64,000 bases of DNA from Ochrobactrum vermis (GCF_002975205.1 NZ_PCOC01000002.1:883001-947000), one strand, 5' to 3'; positions 43,731-52,458 are shown, numbered from the stretch's first letter. A program made the numbers and translations. The notes: generated from the letters alone by a model not told the origin.

Positions 43731-44525
43731 TCAGGCTTTCTGTTCCGTGTTGGGAAGACCGATTGCTTCCGCAATGTCCTTCAATATCGTTGCGATTTTT
43801 TCGGCCCAGACGATCTGTGTTTGGCCATCGGCAATCTCATCGTTACGGAGTTCGATCATCACGCAAGGGGCGTTGCGTGGGCGGGCGTGCCGTTCGAGCG
43901 TGTAGTAGACCCGGTCGGCTGGCGAATAGGGCTCGTTCACGCCGACATTGAGGGTAGCGTCTTTCCGCAGAGCGGCGATCAGCGGCTTGCCAATCCGGTC
44001 ATCTTCGTCGTGGATGATGCCGATCTGCCAGGGGCGGGGGACGTCGCGATAGATAGGCGTGAAGGAGTGGACCGTCACGATCCATGATGGCAGTCCGCGT
44101 CGCCCACGCTCTGCAATTACGTGTTCGACAGCAGTGTGGAATGGACGATGTGAAAGATCGATACGCGCCAGACGTTCCATGGAGTTGAGCGCGTGATTTC
44201 CGGGAACCACGGTCGTCTCGCTGATTTCCGGAATGAGGTCGTGAGCGTCGAGCGGGCGATTGCAATCGATCAGCAATCGCGAAAGATGGCTTTCGACAAG
44301 AGGCGCATCGAGCGACGAGGCGAGGTGTCTTGCGACTTCGATAGCACCAGGATCCCAGGCGATATGTGCCTTAAGGGCATCAGCATTCAGGCCGAGCCCC
44401 TGAAAAGTATCGGGAATGAAATTGGATGCGTGTTCGCAAACAAAGAGATAGGGACTTTCCCCATCCTTGTTGAAGACAGAAACAGGCTCGCACGAAGCCG
44501 TGCGATATTCTCGCTCGTCCGTCAT
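43731..44525 (-). CDS. N-formylglutamate amidohydrolase (FGase) family protein
   Basis: A 264-residue zinc amidohydrolase of the FGase family. Diagnostic sequences are LFVCEHASNFIPDTF near the start, LIDCNRPLDAHDLIPEISE, VTVHSFTPIYRDVPRPW, and VMIELRNDEIADGQTQIVWA at the end; the His and Glu residues there form the metal/catalytic site. FGase proper releases glutamate from N-formylglutamate in histidine breakdown, but no hut genes are nearby. As first gene of the operon with a gamma-glutamyl-ligase-like enzyme, it could instead free glutamate from a gamma-glutamyl amide. Confidence 0.85.
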   Translation of the reverse strand: MTDEREYRTASCEPVSVFNKDGESPYLFVCEHASNFIPDTFQGLGLNADALKAHIAWDPGAIEVARHLASSLDAPLVESHLSRLLIDCNRPLDAHDLIPEISETTVVPGNHALNSMERLARIDLSHRPFHTAVEHVIAERGRRGLPSWIVTVHSFTPIYRDVPRPWQIGIIHDEDDRIGKPLIAALRKDATLNVGVNEPYSPADRVYYTLERHARPRNAPCVMIELRNDEIADGQTQIVWAEKIATILKDIAEAIGLPNTEQKA

Positions 44526-44544
44526 TCTAATCGTTCCCCGCGCT

Positions 44545-44558
44545 GTAACTTATGTTAC
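44545..44558. promoter_or_regulatory. Candidate operator GTAAC-TTAT-GTTAC
   Basis: A perfect inverted repeat with five-base arms lies 20 bases upstream of the FGase start and 109 bases before the divergent RpiR gene, in the only intergenic region of this cluster. It suits an operator for that regulator. Inferred from symmetry and position. Confidence 0.45.
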
Positions 44559-44666
44559 GTTTTTTCCAATTATGCGCTATTGCGGATTATTTGATACGTC
44601 CTATGATTATTTGTCAAACACAATTTCGCCCAAATTCAAAAAGGGCCTGCTGAAACAGGAAGTGCT

Positions 44667-45497
44667 GTGCCGGTGCATGCAAGCGTTGCGGAACTGATCA
44701 ATGAACGGATCGATACGATGCCGGCGGGTGAACGAAGTGCAGCGCAGACGCTGATCGCCAATTATCCGATGCTGGGCTTGAAAACCGTCGCGGAATTTTC
44801 CGGCTTGGCCGGTGTCAGTTCTCCGACGATCCTGCGCTTTGTGAACAGGCTCGGGTTTCAGAGCTATCCTGATTTTCAGGCGCGATTACAGGACGAACTC
44901 GCAGCCCAGTTGCAGTCGCCGCATCATCGCAACGAACAGCCGGGTACCGGACAAGACACAGCTTATCCGGCGGTGGAGCATACGCTGGAGAATATCCGTG
45001 AGAGTTTCCGACATCTCGGCGAAAGGCAGTTGCGACAGGCCGTTTCGGCATTGAGTGGCGCCAAAGGGAATGTCTATCTGATCGGTGGGCGTTTCACCGA
45101 TCCTATTGCGCAGTATATGGCGGCCCACATGACTGTTATTCGTCCGTACGTCTTTCATCTTAGTGGTCAGGAAAGTGTCTGGCGTGACCGCCTTCTCGAT
45201 ATGAGCAAGCGCGATGTTCTGGTGGTTTTCGATATTCGCCGCTATCAGGACAGCCTTCTGAAACTGGCTGAAAAAGCGCGGGCGCGAGGTGTGGAGGTCA
45301 TCCTTGTTACCGATCAGTGGCTTTCGCCGATTGCACGTGTAGCCAGACATGTTCTGGCGGGGCGCACGGCCGTACCGTCAGCCTGGGACTCATCGGCAGC
45401 ACTTTTTGTCCTGGCGGAAACAGTCATTCGTGAAATGACAAGAATGCTGGAAAAAGACAGCGCCGCCCGCATTGCGGAACTTGAAGAACTGCGCTGA
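44667..45497 (+). CDS. RpiR-family transcriptional regulator
   Basis: A 276-residue regulator starting with GTG (AGGAAG upstream). The N-terminal helix-turn-helix is LKTVAEFSGLAGVSSPTILRF followed by VNRLGFQSYPDFQARLQDEL, and the SIS domain covers about residues 120-260 (GNVYLIGGRFTDPIAQYMAA). It is divergent from the FGase-TRAP-GS-ALDH-ADH operon, and is probably its regulator. Confidence 0.92.
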   Translation: MPVHASVAELINERIDTMPAGERSAAQTLIANYPMLGLKTVAEFSGLAGVSSPTILRFVNRLGFQSYPDFQARLQDELAAQLQSPHHRNEQPGTGQDTAYPAVEHTLENIRESFRHLGERQLRQAVSALSGAKGNVYLIGGRFTDPIAQYMAAHMTVIRPYVFHLSGQESVWRDRLLDMSKRDVLVVFDIRRYQDSLLKLAEKARARGVEVILVTDQWLSPIARVARHVLAGRTAVPSAWDSSAALFVLAETVIREMTRMLEKDSAARIAELEELR

Positions 45498-45524
45498 CCG
45501 GTGCGTCGCTCTTTCGAGAGCGCG

Positions 45525-46178
45525 TTATTCTAGCCCGCAGGCACGCAGAAACAGCGTTGAAACTTCTTTCTCTATCCGTTCAAGGTCGAGCGGCTCGTCC
45601 TTCTCGAGCTCCATCATGCTGCGGACTTGCGTTTCGAAGTCGGCATAATGCTGGGTGACTGCCCATATATGCATCTGGAACAGCAGCGGATCGACAGGCT
45701 TGATGCGACCGTCATCCACCCATGACTGGATGAGTTTCACTGCATTATGGGTTGCGGAGACATGTTTTTTCCAGTGACGGCTCAGATAGGGCGCACCATT
45801 GGCGATTTCGGTGGTGAAAAGGCGCGAAGCTTTGGGGTTCTTCTGGCTGTATTCGAGCTTGGCGCGGATATATTGACGGATCACCTTGGCAGGGTCATCC
45901 CCGGTATTGGCTCCTAGGAAAATGTCTTCCCATTCGTCGAGGATATAGACGATGATATCCTCGTAGAGCTCTTCCTTGCTCGAAATATAATAATGCAGTT
46001 GCGGCTTCGTAAGGCCAGCGCGGTGCGCAATGCCTTGTGTGGATGCCCCCACAAGGCCTTTTTCGGCAAATTCATCAATCGCAGCAGTCCGTATTGCGCC
46101 GAGAATGCGCCGCCTACGTCCGAGAACCTTGTCCCGTCCGGTCAGTTCGGTGTCGTCATTCTCGTCGCCGTTGTTCAT
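45525..46178 (-). CDS. TetR-family regulator, RutR-like
   Basis: A 217-residue TetR protein. The DNA-binding domain (about 20-70) has GLVGASTQGIAHRAGLTKPQ and LHYYISSKEELYEDII. The C-terminal part (RLFTTEIANGAPYLSRHWKK and IWAVTQHYADFE) matches RutR, the uracil/thymine-responsive regulator of pyrimidine breakdown. It is the last gene of the operon starting at 52273, and a RutR-like palindrome stands upstream of that operon, suggesting feedback control by the imported compound or a breakdown product. Confidence 0.88.
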   Translation of the reverse strand: MNNGDENDDTELTGRDKVLGRRRRILGAIRTAAIDEFAEKGLVGASTQGIAHRAGLTKPQLHYYISSKEELYEDIIVYILDEWEDIFLGANTGDDPAKVIRQYIRAKLEYSQKNPKASRLFTTEIANGAPYLSRHWKKHVSATHNAVKLIQSWVDDGRIKPVDPLLFQMHIWAVTQHYADFETQVRSMMELEKDEPLDLERIEKEVSTLFLRACGLE

Positions 46179-46205
46179 TCAGACCTGCCGCGATTGAGGA
46201 GGGGC

Positions 46206-47216
46206 TTACTGGCCCAGCTTCTTTTTGATGTCGAGCCCTGCACCCTTGTTTACGAAGGCATCGGTCGCGACCTTGGTCATGTCGAGTTCGTCACCGCTAA
46301 TGATCCCCGCCTTGCGGGCGAGTTCGTAAAACGCCTTGACGCGATCCATCGAGACTGCGCCAATTCCCTTTTCAAGCGTATCGCCGCTGTCGATGAGCTG
46401 AAGGTTCTTGATCCGCTCCAGTTCCGCATCGAGCGTTTCCTTGCTCATGTCCGGGTTATCTTTCAGGATCAATTCATAAGCTTTGCTGCGGTCGCCATAG
46501 AGGAAATTGGTCCACCCTTCGATGGAAGCGCTGACGAAGCGCTGTACCAGATCCGGGTTCTTTTCGATCAGATCCTGGCGCGTTTCAATCGTGTTGCCGT
46601 AAGTGCTGTAGCCATAATCGGCGAGGAGATAGGTCGTGACCTTAGCACCTTCCTTTTCGGCATAGATTGGCTCGGCGGTCGCATAAGCCTGTTGCACGAC
46701 CTTCTTGTCGTTGAGGAACTGGGCGAGGCTATAGCCATAGGGCCGCAGTTGTTCGTCCTTGAAACCAAAGTCCTTGACGAGCCATGGCCAGAACGAGAAC
46801 TGACCGTCCTTCGAAATCAGGATCGTGTCGGCATTGGTCAGATCCTTGAAATCCTTGTACGCGCCCTCGTGCGCCATCAGTGCCTGTGGGTCCTTCTGGT
46901 AGAAAGCGGCAACAACCGTTGTCGGCACGCCATTGGCAACGTTATTGAACGACAGAAGCAGATTTCCGGTCAGCAGGAAGTCGAGGCGGCCTGCGGCCAG
47001 CATCGGGCGATTGTTGACCTGCGGTCCGCCCATTTCGATCTGCACATCGAGGCCGTATTTTTCATAGGTGCCGTCGGCAACAGCTTGATAGAAACCGCCA
47101 TGGCCTGCCTGCGCCAGCCAGTTGGTGCCGAGCGTCACCTTGTCGAGCGCATAGGCCATCTGTGCGGAAAGGCCCATGGAAAGTACGGCCAGCGCCGCAA
47201 CCAGTATCTTTTTCAT
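46206..47216 (-). CDS. NMT1/THI5-like ABC transporter substrate-binding protein
   Basis: A 336-residue periplasmic protein with a signal peptide (cleavage after AYA, about residue 23). The mature part begins VTLGTNWLAQAGHGGFYQAV with the family's aromatic ligand pocket, followed by MAAGRLDF-like LAAGRLDFLLTGNLLL and SKDGQFSFWPWLVKDFG. The family includes ThiY and binds pyrimidine-like, taurine or aromatic compounds. It serves the SsuBC-type ATPase and permease encoded upstream in the operon. Confidence 0.9.
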   Translation of the reverse strand: MKKILVAALAVLSMGLSAQMAYALDKVTLGTNWLAQAGHGGFYQAVADGTYEKYGLDVQIEMGGPQVNNRPMLAAGRLDFLLTGNLLLSFNNVANGVPTTVVAAFYQKDPQALMAHEGAYKDFKDLTNADTILISKDGQFSFWPWLVKDFGFKDEQLRPYGYSLAQFLNDKKVVQQAYATAEPIYAEKEGAKVTTYLLADYGYSTYGNTIETRQDLIEKNPDLVQRFVSASIEGWTNFLYGDRSKAYELILKDNPDMSKETLDAELERIKNLQLIDSGDTLEKGIGAVSMDRVKAFYELARKAGIISGDELDMTKVATDAFVNKGAGLDIKKKLGQ

Positions 47217-47233
47217 ATTTGGTTCCCCTTGTT

Positions 47234-48613
47234 TTAGTTCTTCAATGCCATGTCGGCGGTCCAGCCGCGCGTTTTACCCGGATTGAGCAGGCCATATGGG
47301 TCGGCTTGCTTCTTGAATTCGATCTGCACGCTGTCGATCTCCTTCATGCCGCCGTCCTCAATGGTGTAGGCATGCGGATCGTAGATGTCGCAACCGTCAA
47401 CCTGCTCCAGTTCCTTGATCAGCCGGTACATCGCGTCACGGCCCTCAAAGCGCACAAGCGGAAGCGCGAAAATCTGCACTTCGCCTTCAAGGCGCGCCAT
47501 TTCGTGATGCATATATTGCGTTTCGCCGTAGCGCTCGATCTGGCGTGTAACCACATCGACATCAAACGGACGCGGATAGGCGACTTGAAGATAAGTCCAG
47601 CCTTCTTCGGCTTTCAGCGCCTGCAGGGTTGTATGGTTCCAGCCGCACTCATAAGCTGGCTGCAGGCCGCTTTTGTGCAATTCATCCAGCGTCATGGCGA
47701 AGGAAACCTTGCCGCCAAATTCGCTGGCGAGTGCTTCGAAACGGGCCATTTCTTCCGGTGCGATCATCGCAAAAACCGCATCCTTGTCGGATGGGAAAAG
47801 ATCGCCGAATTTGGTGTAAAAGCGCGCAAAACGGCGATCAACCGTAGTCAGAAGATAGCAGTCCAGATTATGTTCCAGCGCCTTGAGACAAAAGTTCAAC
47901 GTTGCCTCGTAACTATCGAACAAGGCTGCGGTATGTATCCAGTCTGTCGCCTTGGTGAGGCCGATTTCCAGCTCCAGAATGATACCATTGGTGCCATAGG
48001 CATGCTGCACTTTATGGATATCGCGGCCGGTCAATTCGATGATCTTCGGTTCCGGTTCGACGGTTAGAACCTTGACCGAGTAGACATTGCCATCATCGCG
48101 CAACATGCCGTGGCGCAGCGAGCCAATGCCACCGGAGCCGCCGGAAAAAAAGCCGCCAATGGTGGCGATCCGGCGAGTCGATGGATACATCAACAGTTCC
48201 TGCCCGGTTTCACGCACGGCATCGTCAAGGCGTGAAATGCGTGCGCCGCCTTCCACGCGAACCTTGCCGGGTTCGATGGAAATGATGCGATCGATCTTGG
48301 TCATGTCCAGAATGACGCCGCCTTCAAGCGGAACGCATTGGCCGTAATTGCCGGTGCCGCCGCCGCGAACCGTGATCGGAATATGCAGTTTTGCGGCTGC
48401 TGCCGCCACGCGCCGTACCTCATCCTGATCTTTCGGAATGACAACGAGGTCACCAACATAATGGCCGATATCTTCGGTCAGGATGGGGCTGTACCAAAAG
48501 TAATCGCGGGAGCGCAGCTCGACCTGCTTGGGGTCGTCATAAATGCGGATTCCATCGATTTCGGTCCGGAATGCGGCCCAGTCGTAGATGCGCTGTGGAG
48601 CGGCAGAATTCAT
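47234..48613 (-). CDS. FAD-binding oxidase/dehydrogenase (GlcD/VAO family)
   Basis: A 459-residue flavoprotein. The PCMH-type FAD domain (about 40-225) has PITVRGGGTGNYGQCVPLEG, GGARISRLDDAV, and PSTRRIATIGGFFSGGSGGI; the C-terminal oxidase domain follows, ending DPYGLLNPGKTRGW. There is no covalent-FAD histidine obvious at the usual VAO position. ATG 48613 overlaps the amidohydrolase stop by four bases. It probably oxidises a hydroxy acid or C-N bond of the pathway compound; electron acceptor unknown. Confidence 0.87.
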   Translation of the reverse strand: MNSAAPQRIYDWAAFRTEIDGIRIYDDPKQVELRSRDYFWYSPILTEDIGHYVGDLVVIPKDQDEVRRVAAAAAKLHIPITVRGGGTGNYGQCVPLEGGVILDMTKIDRIISIEPGKVRVEGGARISRLDDAVRETGQELLMYPSTRRIATIGGFFSGGSGGIGSLRHGMLRDDGNVYSVKVLTVEPEPKIIELTGRDIHKVQHAYGTNGIILELEIGLTKATDWIHTAALFDSYEATLNFCLKALEHNLDCYLLTTVDRRFARFYTKFGDLFPSDKDAVFAMIAPEEMARFEALASEFGGKVSFAMTLDELHKSGLQPAYECGWNHTTLQALKAEEGWTYLQVAYPRPFDVDVVTRQIERYGETQYMHHEMARLEGEVQIFALPLVRFEGRDAMYRLIKELEQVDGCDIYDPHAYTIEDGGMKEIDSVQIEFKKQADPYGLLNPGKTRGWTADMALKN

Positions 48614-49803
48614 GTGGCTCTTCCATTGATTTGGCCCGTTAAGTTGGGGTCGGCAACACCATTGCGCCAGACGACGCGGCGGGCCTGCGGGCGGCTGATG
48701 AGATCGTTCAGGTCTTCTGCGTCGTGCCAGACAAAACTGGCCACGCCACCTGCGTTGGGTTGCTGTACGCATTCGCTGCCAATAAGGCGGGCGGGCAAGG
48801 TGGTGATGCTGTCGAGCCAATCCTGCGGCTCGATATGGCAGACAGGCGCTGCGAGACGAAGTACGGCGAGCGGGTCATAATCGCCATAAGGATAGAATGC
48901 GTCACGGACGTTGTCGGATCCGAGCATAACATCCATGCCTGCTACGCGTGCTTCCTTCAGCGGCGCAACACCGCGCAGACGCGGAGATTTTCCGCCGATC
49001 CGATCCTGCAGATAGAGGTTTGTCGTGGGCAGTGAAACGAGAGCCGTACCCGCATCTGCAGCAGCATGAAGAATGTGCTGTAATTCGTCCGGCTTGCGCA
49101 GTGATAGCGAGCAGGCATGACCGCATAACACCCGACTACCCATGCCATACCGTTTGGTTGCTGATACGATCAGCGAAAAGCCGTTCGCTTCAACATCCAG
49201 GCCTTCATCGACATGGAAGTCGAGATTGAGATCGTGCTGCATGGCGAGGCGGAACATCTCTTCGATTTTGGCTTCAAGATCGGCATTGCGATAGAAAAAT
49301 GCGCCGAACACGCCACTGTCTTTCGCAACGCGGGCAGCGATTTGCCTGCCTGCTTCGAGCACAAGATCACCGTGGACAAGCGCTGCAAGCTGAAGGTCGA
49401 TCCGGCCTTTCCATTCCTCGCGCAATTCATTGAGAACAGGCCAGGCAGTCGGCACTTCCGGCGTCGTCCAGTCGACATGGCTGCGCATCGCGCCGACACC
49501 CTGGTTGAACGCAGCCTCGAGGCCTTTGCTTGCGCGGGCGCGGATATCGTTCGCGCTCCAGTTCGTCCGGTCCGTGGCCATCAGGTCTATGGCGTCGAAC
49601 AGGCAATCAACTCTGGCACTGCCGTTTTCTGCTATGCGCTGGATGGTGAAAGTCTTGTCGAGATGAACATGGACGTCCGCGAAAAGTGGGGTGACAAGCC
49701 CGCCATCCGCTGTCTGCGACGGCACAAGCGAGGCGATGCGGTCGCCTTCAATGCCAATGTCGTAGTGTCCGGAACGTCCGGCTATGGCCACGCCAGTCAG
49801 CAT
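48610..49803 (-). CDS. Cytosine-deaminase-like metal-dependent amidohydrolase
   Basis: A 397-residue amidohydrolase of the CodA type. The metal site is complete: His45 and His47 (DVHVHLDKT), His197 with catalytic Glu200 (FHVDEGLD), His229 (LCGHACSLS) and Asp297 (GSDNVRDAF). CodA relatives deaminate cytosine, creatinine, isocytosine and similar heterocycles. The C-terminal RRVVWRNGV motif is the usual end of these proteins. The operon also encodes a creatininase-family protein and a RutR-like regulator, so a cyclic amidine or pyrimidine-like substrate is likely. Confidence 0.88.
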   Translation of the reverse strand: MLTGVAIAGRSGHYDIGIEGDRIASLVPSQTADGGLVTPLFADVHVHLDKTFTIQRIAENGSARVDCLFDAIDLMATDRTNWSANDIRARASKGLEAAFNQGVGAMRSHVDWTTPEVPTAWPVLNELREEWKGRIDLQLAALVHGDLVLEAGRQIAARVAKDSGVFGAFFYRNADLEAKIEEMFRLAMQHDLNLDFHVDEGLDVEANGFSLIVSATKRYGMGSRVLCGHACSLSLRKPDELQHILHAAADAGTALVSLPTTNLYLQDRIGGKSPRLRGVAPLKEARVAGMDVMLGSDNVRDAFYPYGDYDPLAVLRLAAPVCHIEPQDWLDSITTLPARLIGSECVQQPNAGGVASFVWHDAEDLNDLISRPQARRVVWRNGVADPNLTGQINGRAT

Positions 49804-49804
49804 T

Positions 49805-50647
49805 TTAGCGCTCGCGACGGATTTCGCTCTCGTGCCAACGCCCGAGGACGAGGCGCGACAGCCAGCTTGTGAGGAGGAAGATCACGATGCCGAGCAGCGA
49901 CACGAGGAAGAGTGCCGCAAACATGCGCGGAATTTCGTTACGGAAGCTCGATTCCAGAATGCGCGAGGCAAGACCCGTGCTCTGGCCTGCCGTACCTGCA
50001 ACGAACTCAGCCACAACTGCACCGATCAGCGATAGGCCGCCAGCGATTTTCAATGCCGCCATAAAATAGGGCAGGGCGCTCGGTGCCAGCAGATAGCGCA
50101 GGCGCTGCCACGGCGAGGCGCGATAAAGCTTGAACAGATCGCGCAGATTATGATCAGCGCTGCGCAATCCAATCACCGTGTTGGAGAGGATCGGGAAAAA
50201 CGCGACGATCCATGCGCAGATGAGCAAAGCCGAAAAAGTGTCGCGTACATAGATCAGGATGAGTGGTGCGATAGCGATCACCGGTGTGACCTGAAGGATA
50301 ACGGCGAAAGGAAAGAACGCCATTTCTATCGGGCGCGACAAGGCGAAGATCATGCCGAGCAGAACGCCGCCAATAATGGCACAGGCGAGTGAGATCAGGG
50401 TCAGCTTGACGGTGAACCACATAGAGGCCATCAGGGACGGACCGTCTTTGAAAAGCGTTTCGGCAATGAGCGATGGCGCGGGGATCAGGTAATGCGGCAC
50501 CTGATAGTAACGGACGAGACCTTCCCATATGCCGAGTGCGATAATGATTGCCAGTGTCGGCATGACGATGCGCAAGGTGCGCTCACGCCTGGCGAGGCGG
50601 TCCTGTTCGGAATTGAGGACTGGCAGTTCGTTTTGCATCTGGTTCAT
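49805..50647 (-). CDS. SsuC/TauC-type ABC transporter permease
   Basis: A permease of about 280 residues with six membrane segments. The EAA loop DLFKLYRASPWQRLRYLLAPSA... and ALKIAGGLSLIGAVVAEFVAG are typical of SsuC/ThiX permeases. An ATG at 50653 would add two residues, but the GAGGA ribosome site is too close to it; 50647 has correct spacing. It lies between the ATPase and the amidohydrolase genes. Confidence 0.9.
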   Translation of the reverse strand: MNQMQNELPVLNSEQDRLARRERTLRIVMPTLAIIIALGIWEGLVRYYQVPHYLIPAPSLIAETLFKDGPSLMASMWFTVKLTLISLACAIIGGVLLGMIFALSRPIEMAFFPFAVILQVTPVIAIAPLILIYVRDTFSALLICAWIVAFFPILSNTVIGLRSADHNLRDLFKLYRASPWQRLRYLLAPSALPYFMAALKIAGGLSLIGAVVAEFVAGTAGQSTGLASRILESSFRNEIPRMFAALFLVSLLGIVIFLLTSWLSRLVLGRWHESEIRRER

Positions 50648-50657
50648 TTGCATGTCC

Positions 50658-51467
50658 TCAGTGATCTATATCTTCAGAGGAAAGCGTCGCGGTCAGTGCA
50701 TCGGAAACCTTGGCGCAATATTTCGCGTAAGCATCCGTCGTGCGGTAGTTTTCTGCACGGGGATATGAGCCGATGATCGGTATATCGGCAACCACGCGCC
50801 CCGGTCTTGCCGCCATGACGATGACACGGTTCGACAGATAGACCGACTCGTAAACACTGTGGGTGACGAAGATCACCGTCAGGCCGTGTTCCTGCCAAAG
50901 ACGCAGCACATCATTGTTGAGCTTGAAGCGCGTCATCTCGTCGAGCGCTGCGAAAGGTTCATCCATCAGCAGCAGACGCGGGCGTGTAACCAATGCGCGA
51001 GCGATGGAAACGCGCATTTTCATTCCGCCGGACAGCTCCCGCGGAAATGCCTTGGCAAAGCGTGACAAGCCAACCTGTGCCAGAGCTTCTTCAACACGCG
51101 GGTTCGCTTCCTTGCGGGAAATTCCGGACAGACGCAGCGGCAGATAGACATTGTCGAAAACGCTGGCCCAAGGCATCAGCGTCGGTTCCTGAAAAACGAA
51201 ACCGATATCCTGCGCGCCGATAGGGCCCTTACCGGGAGCATGACCGTTGACACGGATATCACCGGCGGAAATCGATTCCAGACCGGCTATCATGCGCAGT
51301 GCCGTGCTTTTGCCGCAGCCCGAGGGACCGAGAAAACTGACGAACTGGCCTTGTTCGATCTTGAGCGACATGTCGCTCACAGCCATCACACCAGTGCCGT
51401 ATTGCTTGTAGACGCCATCGATCTCGATCAGAGAGGACGGAACTTGCGAGTTGGGGGCCACGCTCAT
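50658..51467 (-). CDS. SsuB/TauB-type ABC transporter ATP-binding protein
   Basis: A 269-residue ATPase with Walker [10 protein letters not shown], signature LSGGMKMRVSIARAL and Walker B LLLMDEPFAALDEMTR. One small oddity is GGMKMR where GGMRQR is common. It energises the NMT1-type importer; its stop lies ten bases before the permease start. Confidence 0.92.
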   Translation of the reverse strand: MSVAPNSQVPSSLIEIDGVYKQYGTGVMAVSDMSLKIEQGQFVSFLGPSGCGKSTALRMIAGLESISAGDIRVNGHAPGKGPIGAQDIGFVFQEPTLMPWASVFDNVYLPLRLSGISRKEANPRVEEALAQVGLSRFAKAFPRELSGGMKMRVSIARALVTRPRLLLMDEPFAALDEMTRFKLNNDVLRLWQEHGLTVIFVTHSVYESVYLSNRVIVMAARPGRVVADIPIIGSYPRAENYRTTDAYAKYCAKVSDALTATLSSEDIDH

Positions 51468-51472
51468 TGTCC

Positions 51473-52273
51473 TTACCAGGCTGGTTGATTGTCGAGCCAG
51501 GAAAGCGGCGCTCGTTCGATCTCCGCCAGCACTTCGATCAAGCGCTCGGCGGCAAAATCGATGGTCGCACGACCTTTTTCAGCCGTCGCGAGCGTCGCAT
51601 TACCAGCGGCACCATAAGGATTGATGTCCTGAATCTGCCAGGCAGGCTTTGCGCCGCCGCTCAGCGAAAGATGCTTGAAATCACTTGCGAAAGTTTCCGT
51701 AAGCGTACGGAAATCCTGTGCTTTCGACATGTCGACGAGGTCGGGATGCATTTCCAGCATCACCGAGGTTTCCATGTCGCCGGCATGAATACCGTGCTTG
51801 GCGTCGTGGGCGCTGTAGACGCCATCAGGCATTCCAAGGCCGAACCAGTTGATACTCACCACCATCATGTTGTGACGGATACGAAGTTCTCGCGCCACGA
51901 TATCCATGACGCTGATCTGGCCGCCATGGCTGTTGAGAAGCGCCATCTTGCGAACGCCGCTTGCCGCCACACATGCACCGATTTCGCACCACATGCGAAT
52001 GATCGTCTCTGCCGAGAACGTCAGCGTGCCGGGATAAAGACTGTGCTCGTTACTCTTGCCTATGGCCTGCATCGGCAGGAAAAGCGCGCGACTTGCTTCA
52101 GGCAGGCGGGCAATTGTTTCCTTCACCATGCCGTCGACAATGGCGGCATCGACCGCCAGCGGCAGGTGAGGCCCGTGCTGTTCGATTGCACCGACGGGCA
52201 AAACCGCCACGAGCTTCTCACGCTCGAGGCGGGAGAATGCCTCGCTCGTATAATCGGACCAATATCGTTTCAA
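51473..52273 (-). CDS. Creatininase-family amidohydrolase
   Basis: A 266-residue protein of the creatininase/MftE family. Metal ligands are Glu31 and His33 (VGAIEQHGPHLP), Asp42 (LAVDAAIVDG), with NSHGGQ (114-119) and HAGDMETS (163-170) completing the site. The start is taken as TTG at 52273, eight bases after AGGAG; no ATG fits. Creatininase opens the creatinine ring; relatives open other cyclic amides or act on formamidopyrimidines. It is the first gene of the cyclic-amide operon. Confidence 0.88.
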   Translation of the reverse strand: MKRYWSDYTSEAFSRLEREKLVAVLPVGAIEQHGPHLPLAVDAAIVDGMVKETIARLPEASRALFLPMQAIGKSNEHSLYPGTLTFSAETIIRMWCEIGACVAASGVRKMALLNSHGGQISVMDIVARELRIRHNMMVVSINWFGLGMPDGVYSAHDAKHGIHAGDMETSVMLEMHPDLVDMSKAQDFRTLTETFASDFKHLSLSGGAKPAWQIQDINPYGAAGNATLATAEKGRATIDFAAERLIEVLAEIERAPLSWLDNQPAW

Positions 52274-52330
52274 GATTGCAACTCCTACACGCTCGGGCCA
52301 AGGGCGTTGAATGCATCCTACTAAACAATC

Positions 52331-52344
52331 TGACCGAACGGTCA
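52331..52344. promoter_or_regulatory. RutR-like operator TGACCG-AA-CGGTCA
   Basis: A perfect inverted repeat with six-base arms, 58 bases upstream of the creatininase start and 115 bases before the divergent flavoprotein gene. The core TGACC-N4-GGTCA is the same as in the E. coli RutR consensus TTGACCA-N2-TGGTCAA. The operon ends with a RutR-like TetR gene. Binding is inferred. Confidence 0.65.
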
Positions 52345-52458
52345 AACTAAATGTTTAAAATATGCGAATTGCATGCAATTAAGGTGTGAATCCGTGGCTA
52401 TTCGGTCACGCGACGGGCCGCGACGCGTTTATGATGCGCGGAAAATTCCGGAGGTCAT

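Noticed and set aside
43731-44525. Assignment as hutG in histidine degradation
   Set aside because: The family fits, but there are no other hut genes and the operon contains a TRAP importer and gamma-glutamyl-ligase-like enzyme, so the symbol was withheld.
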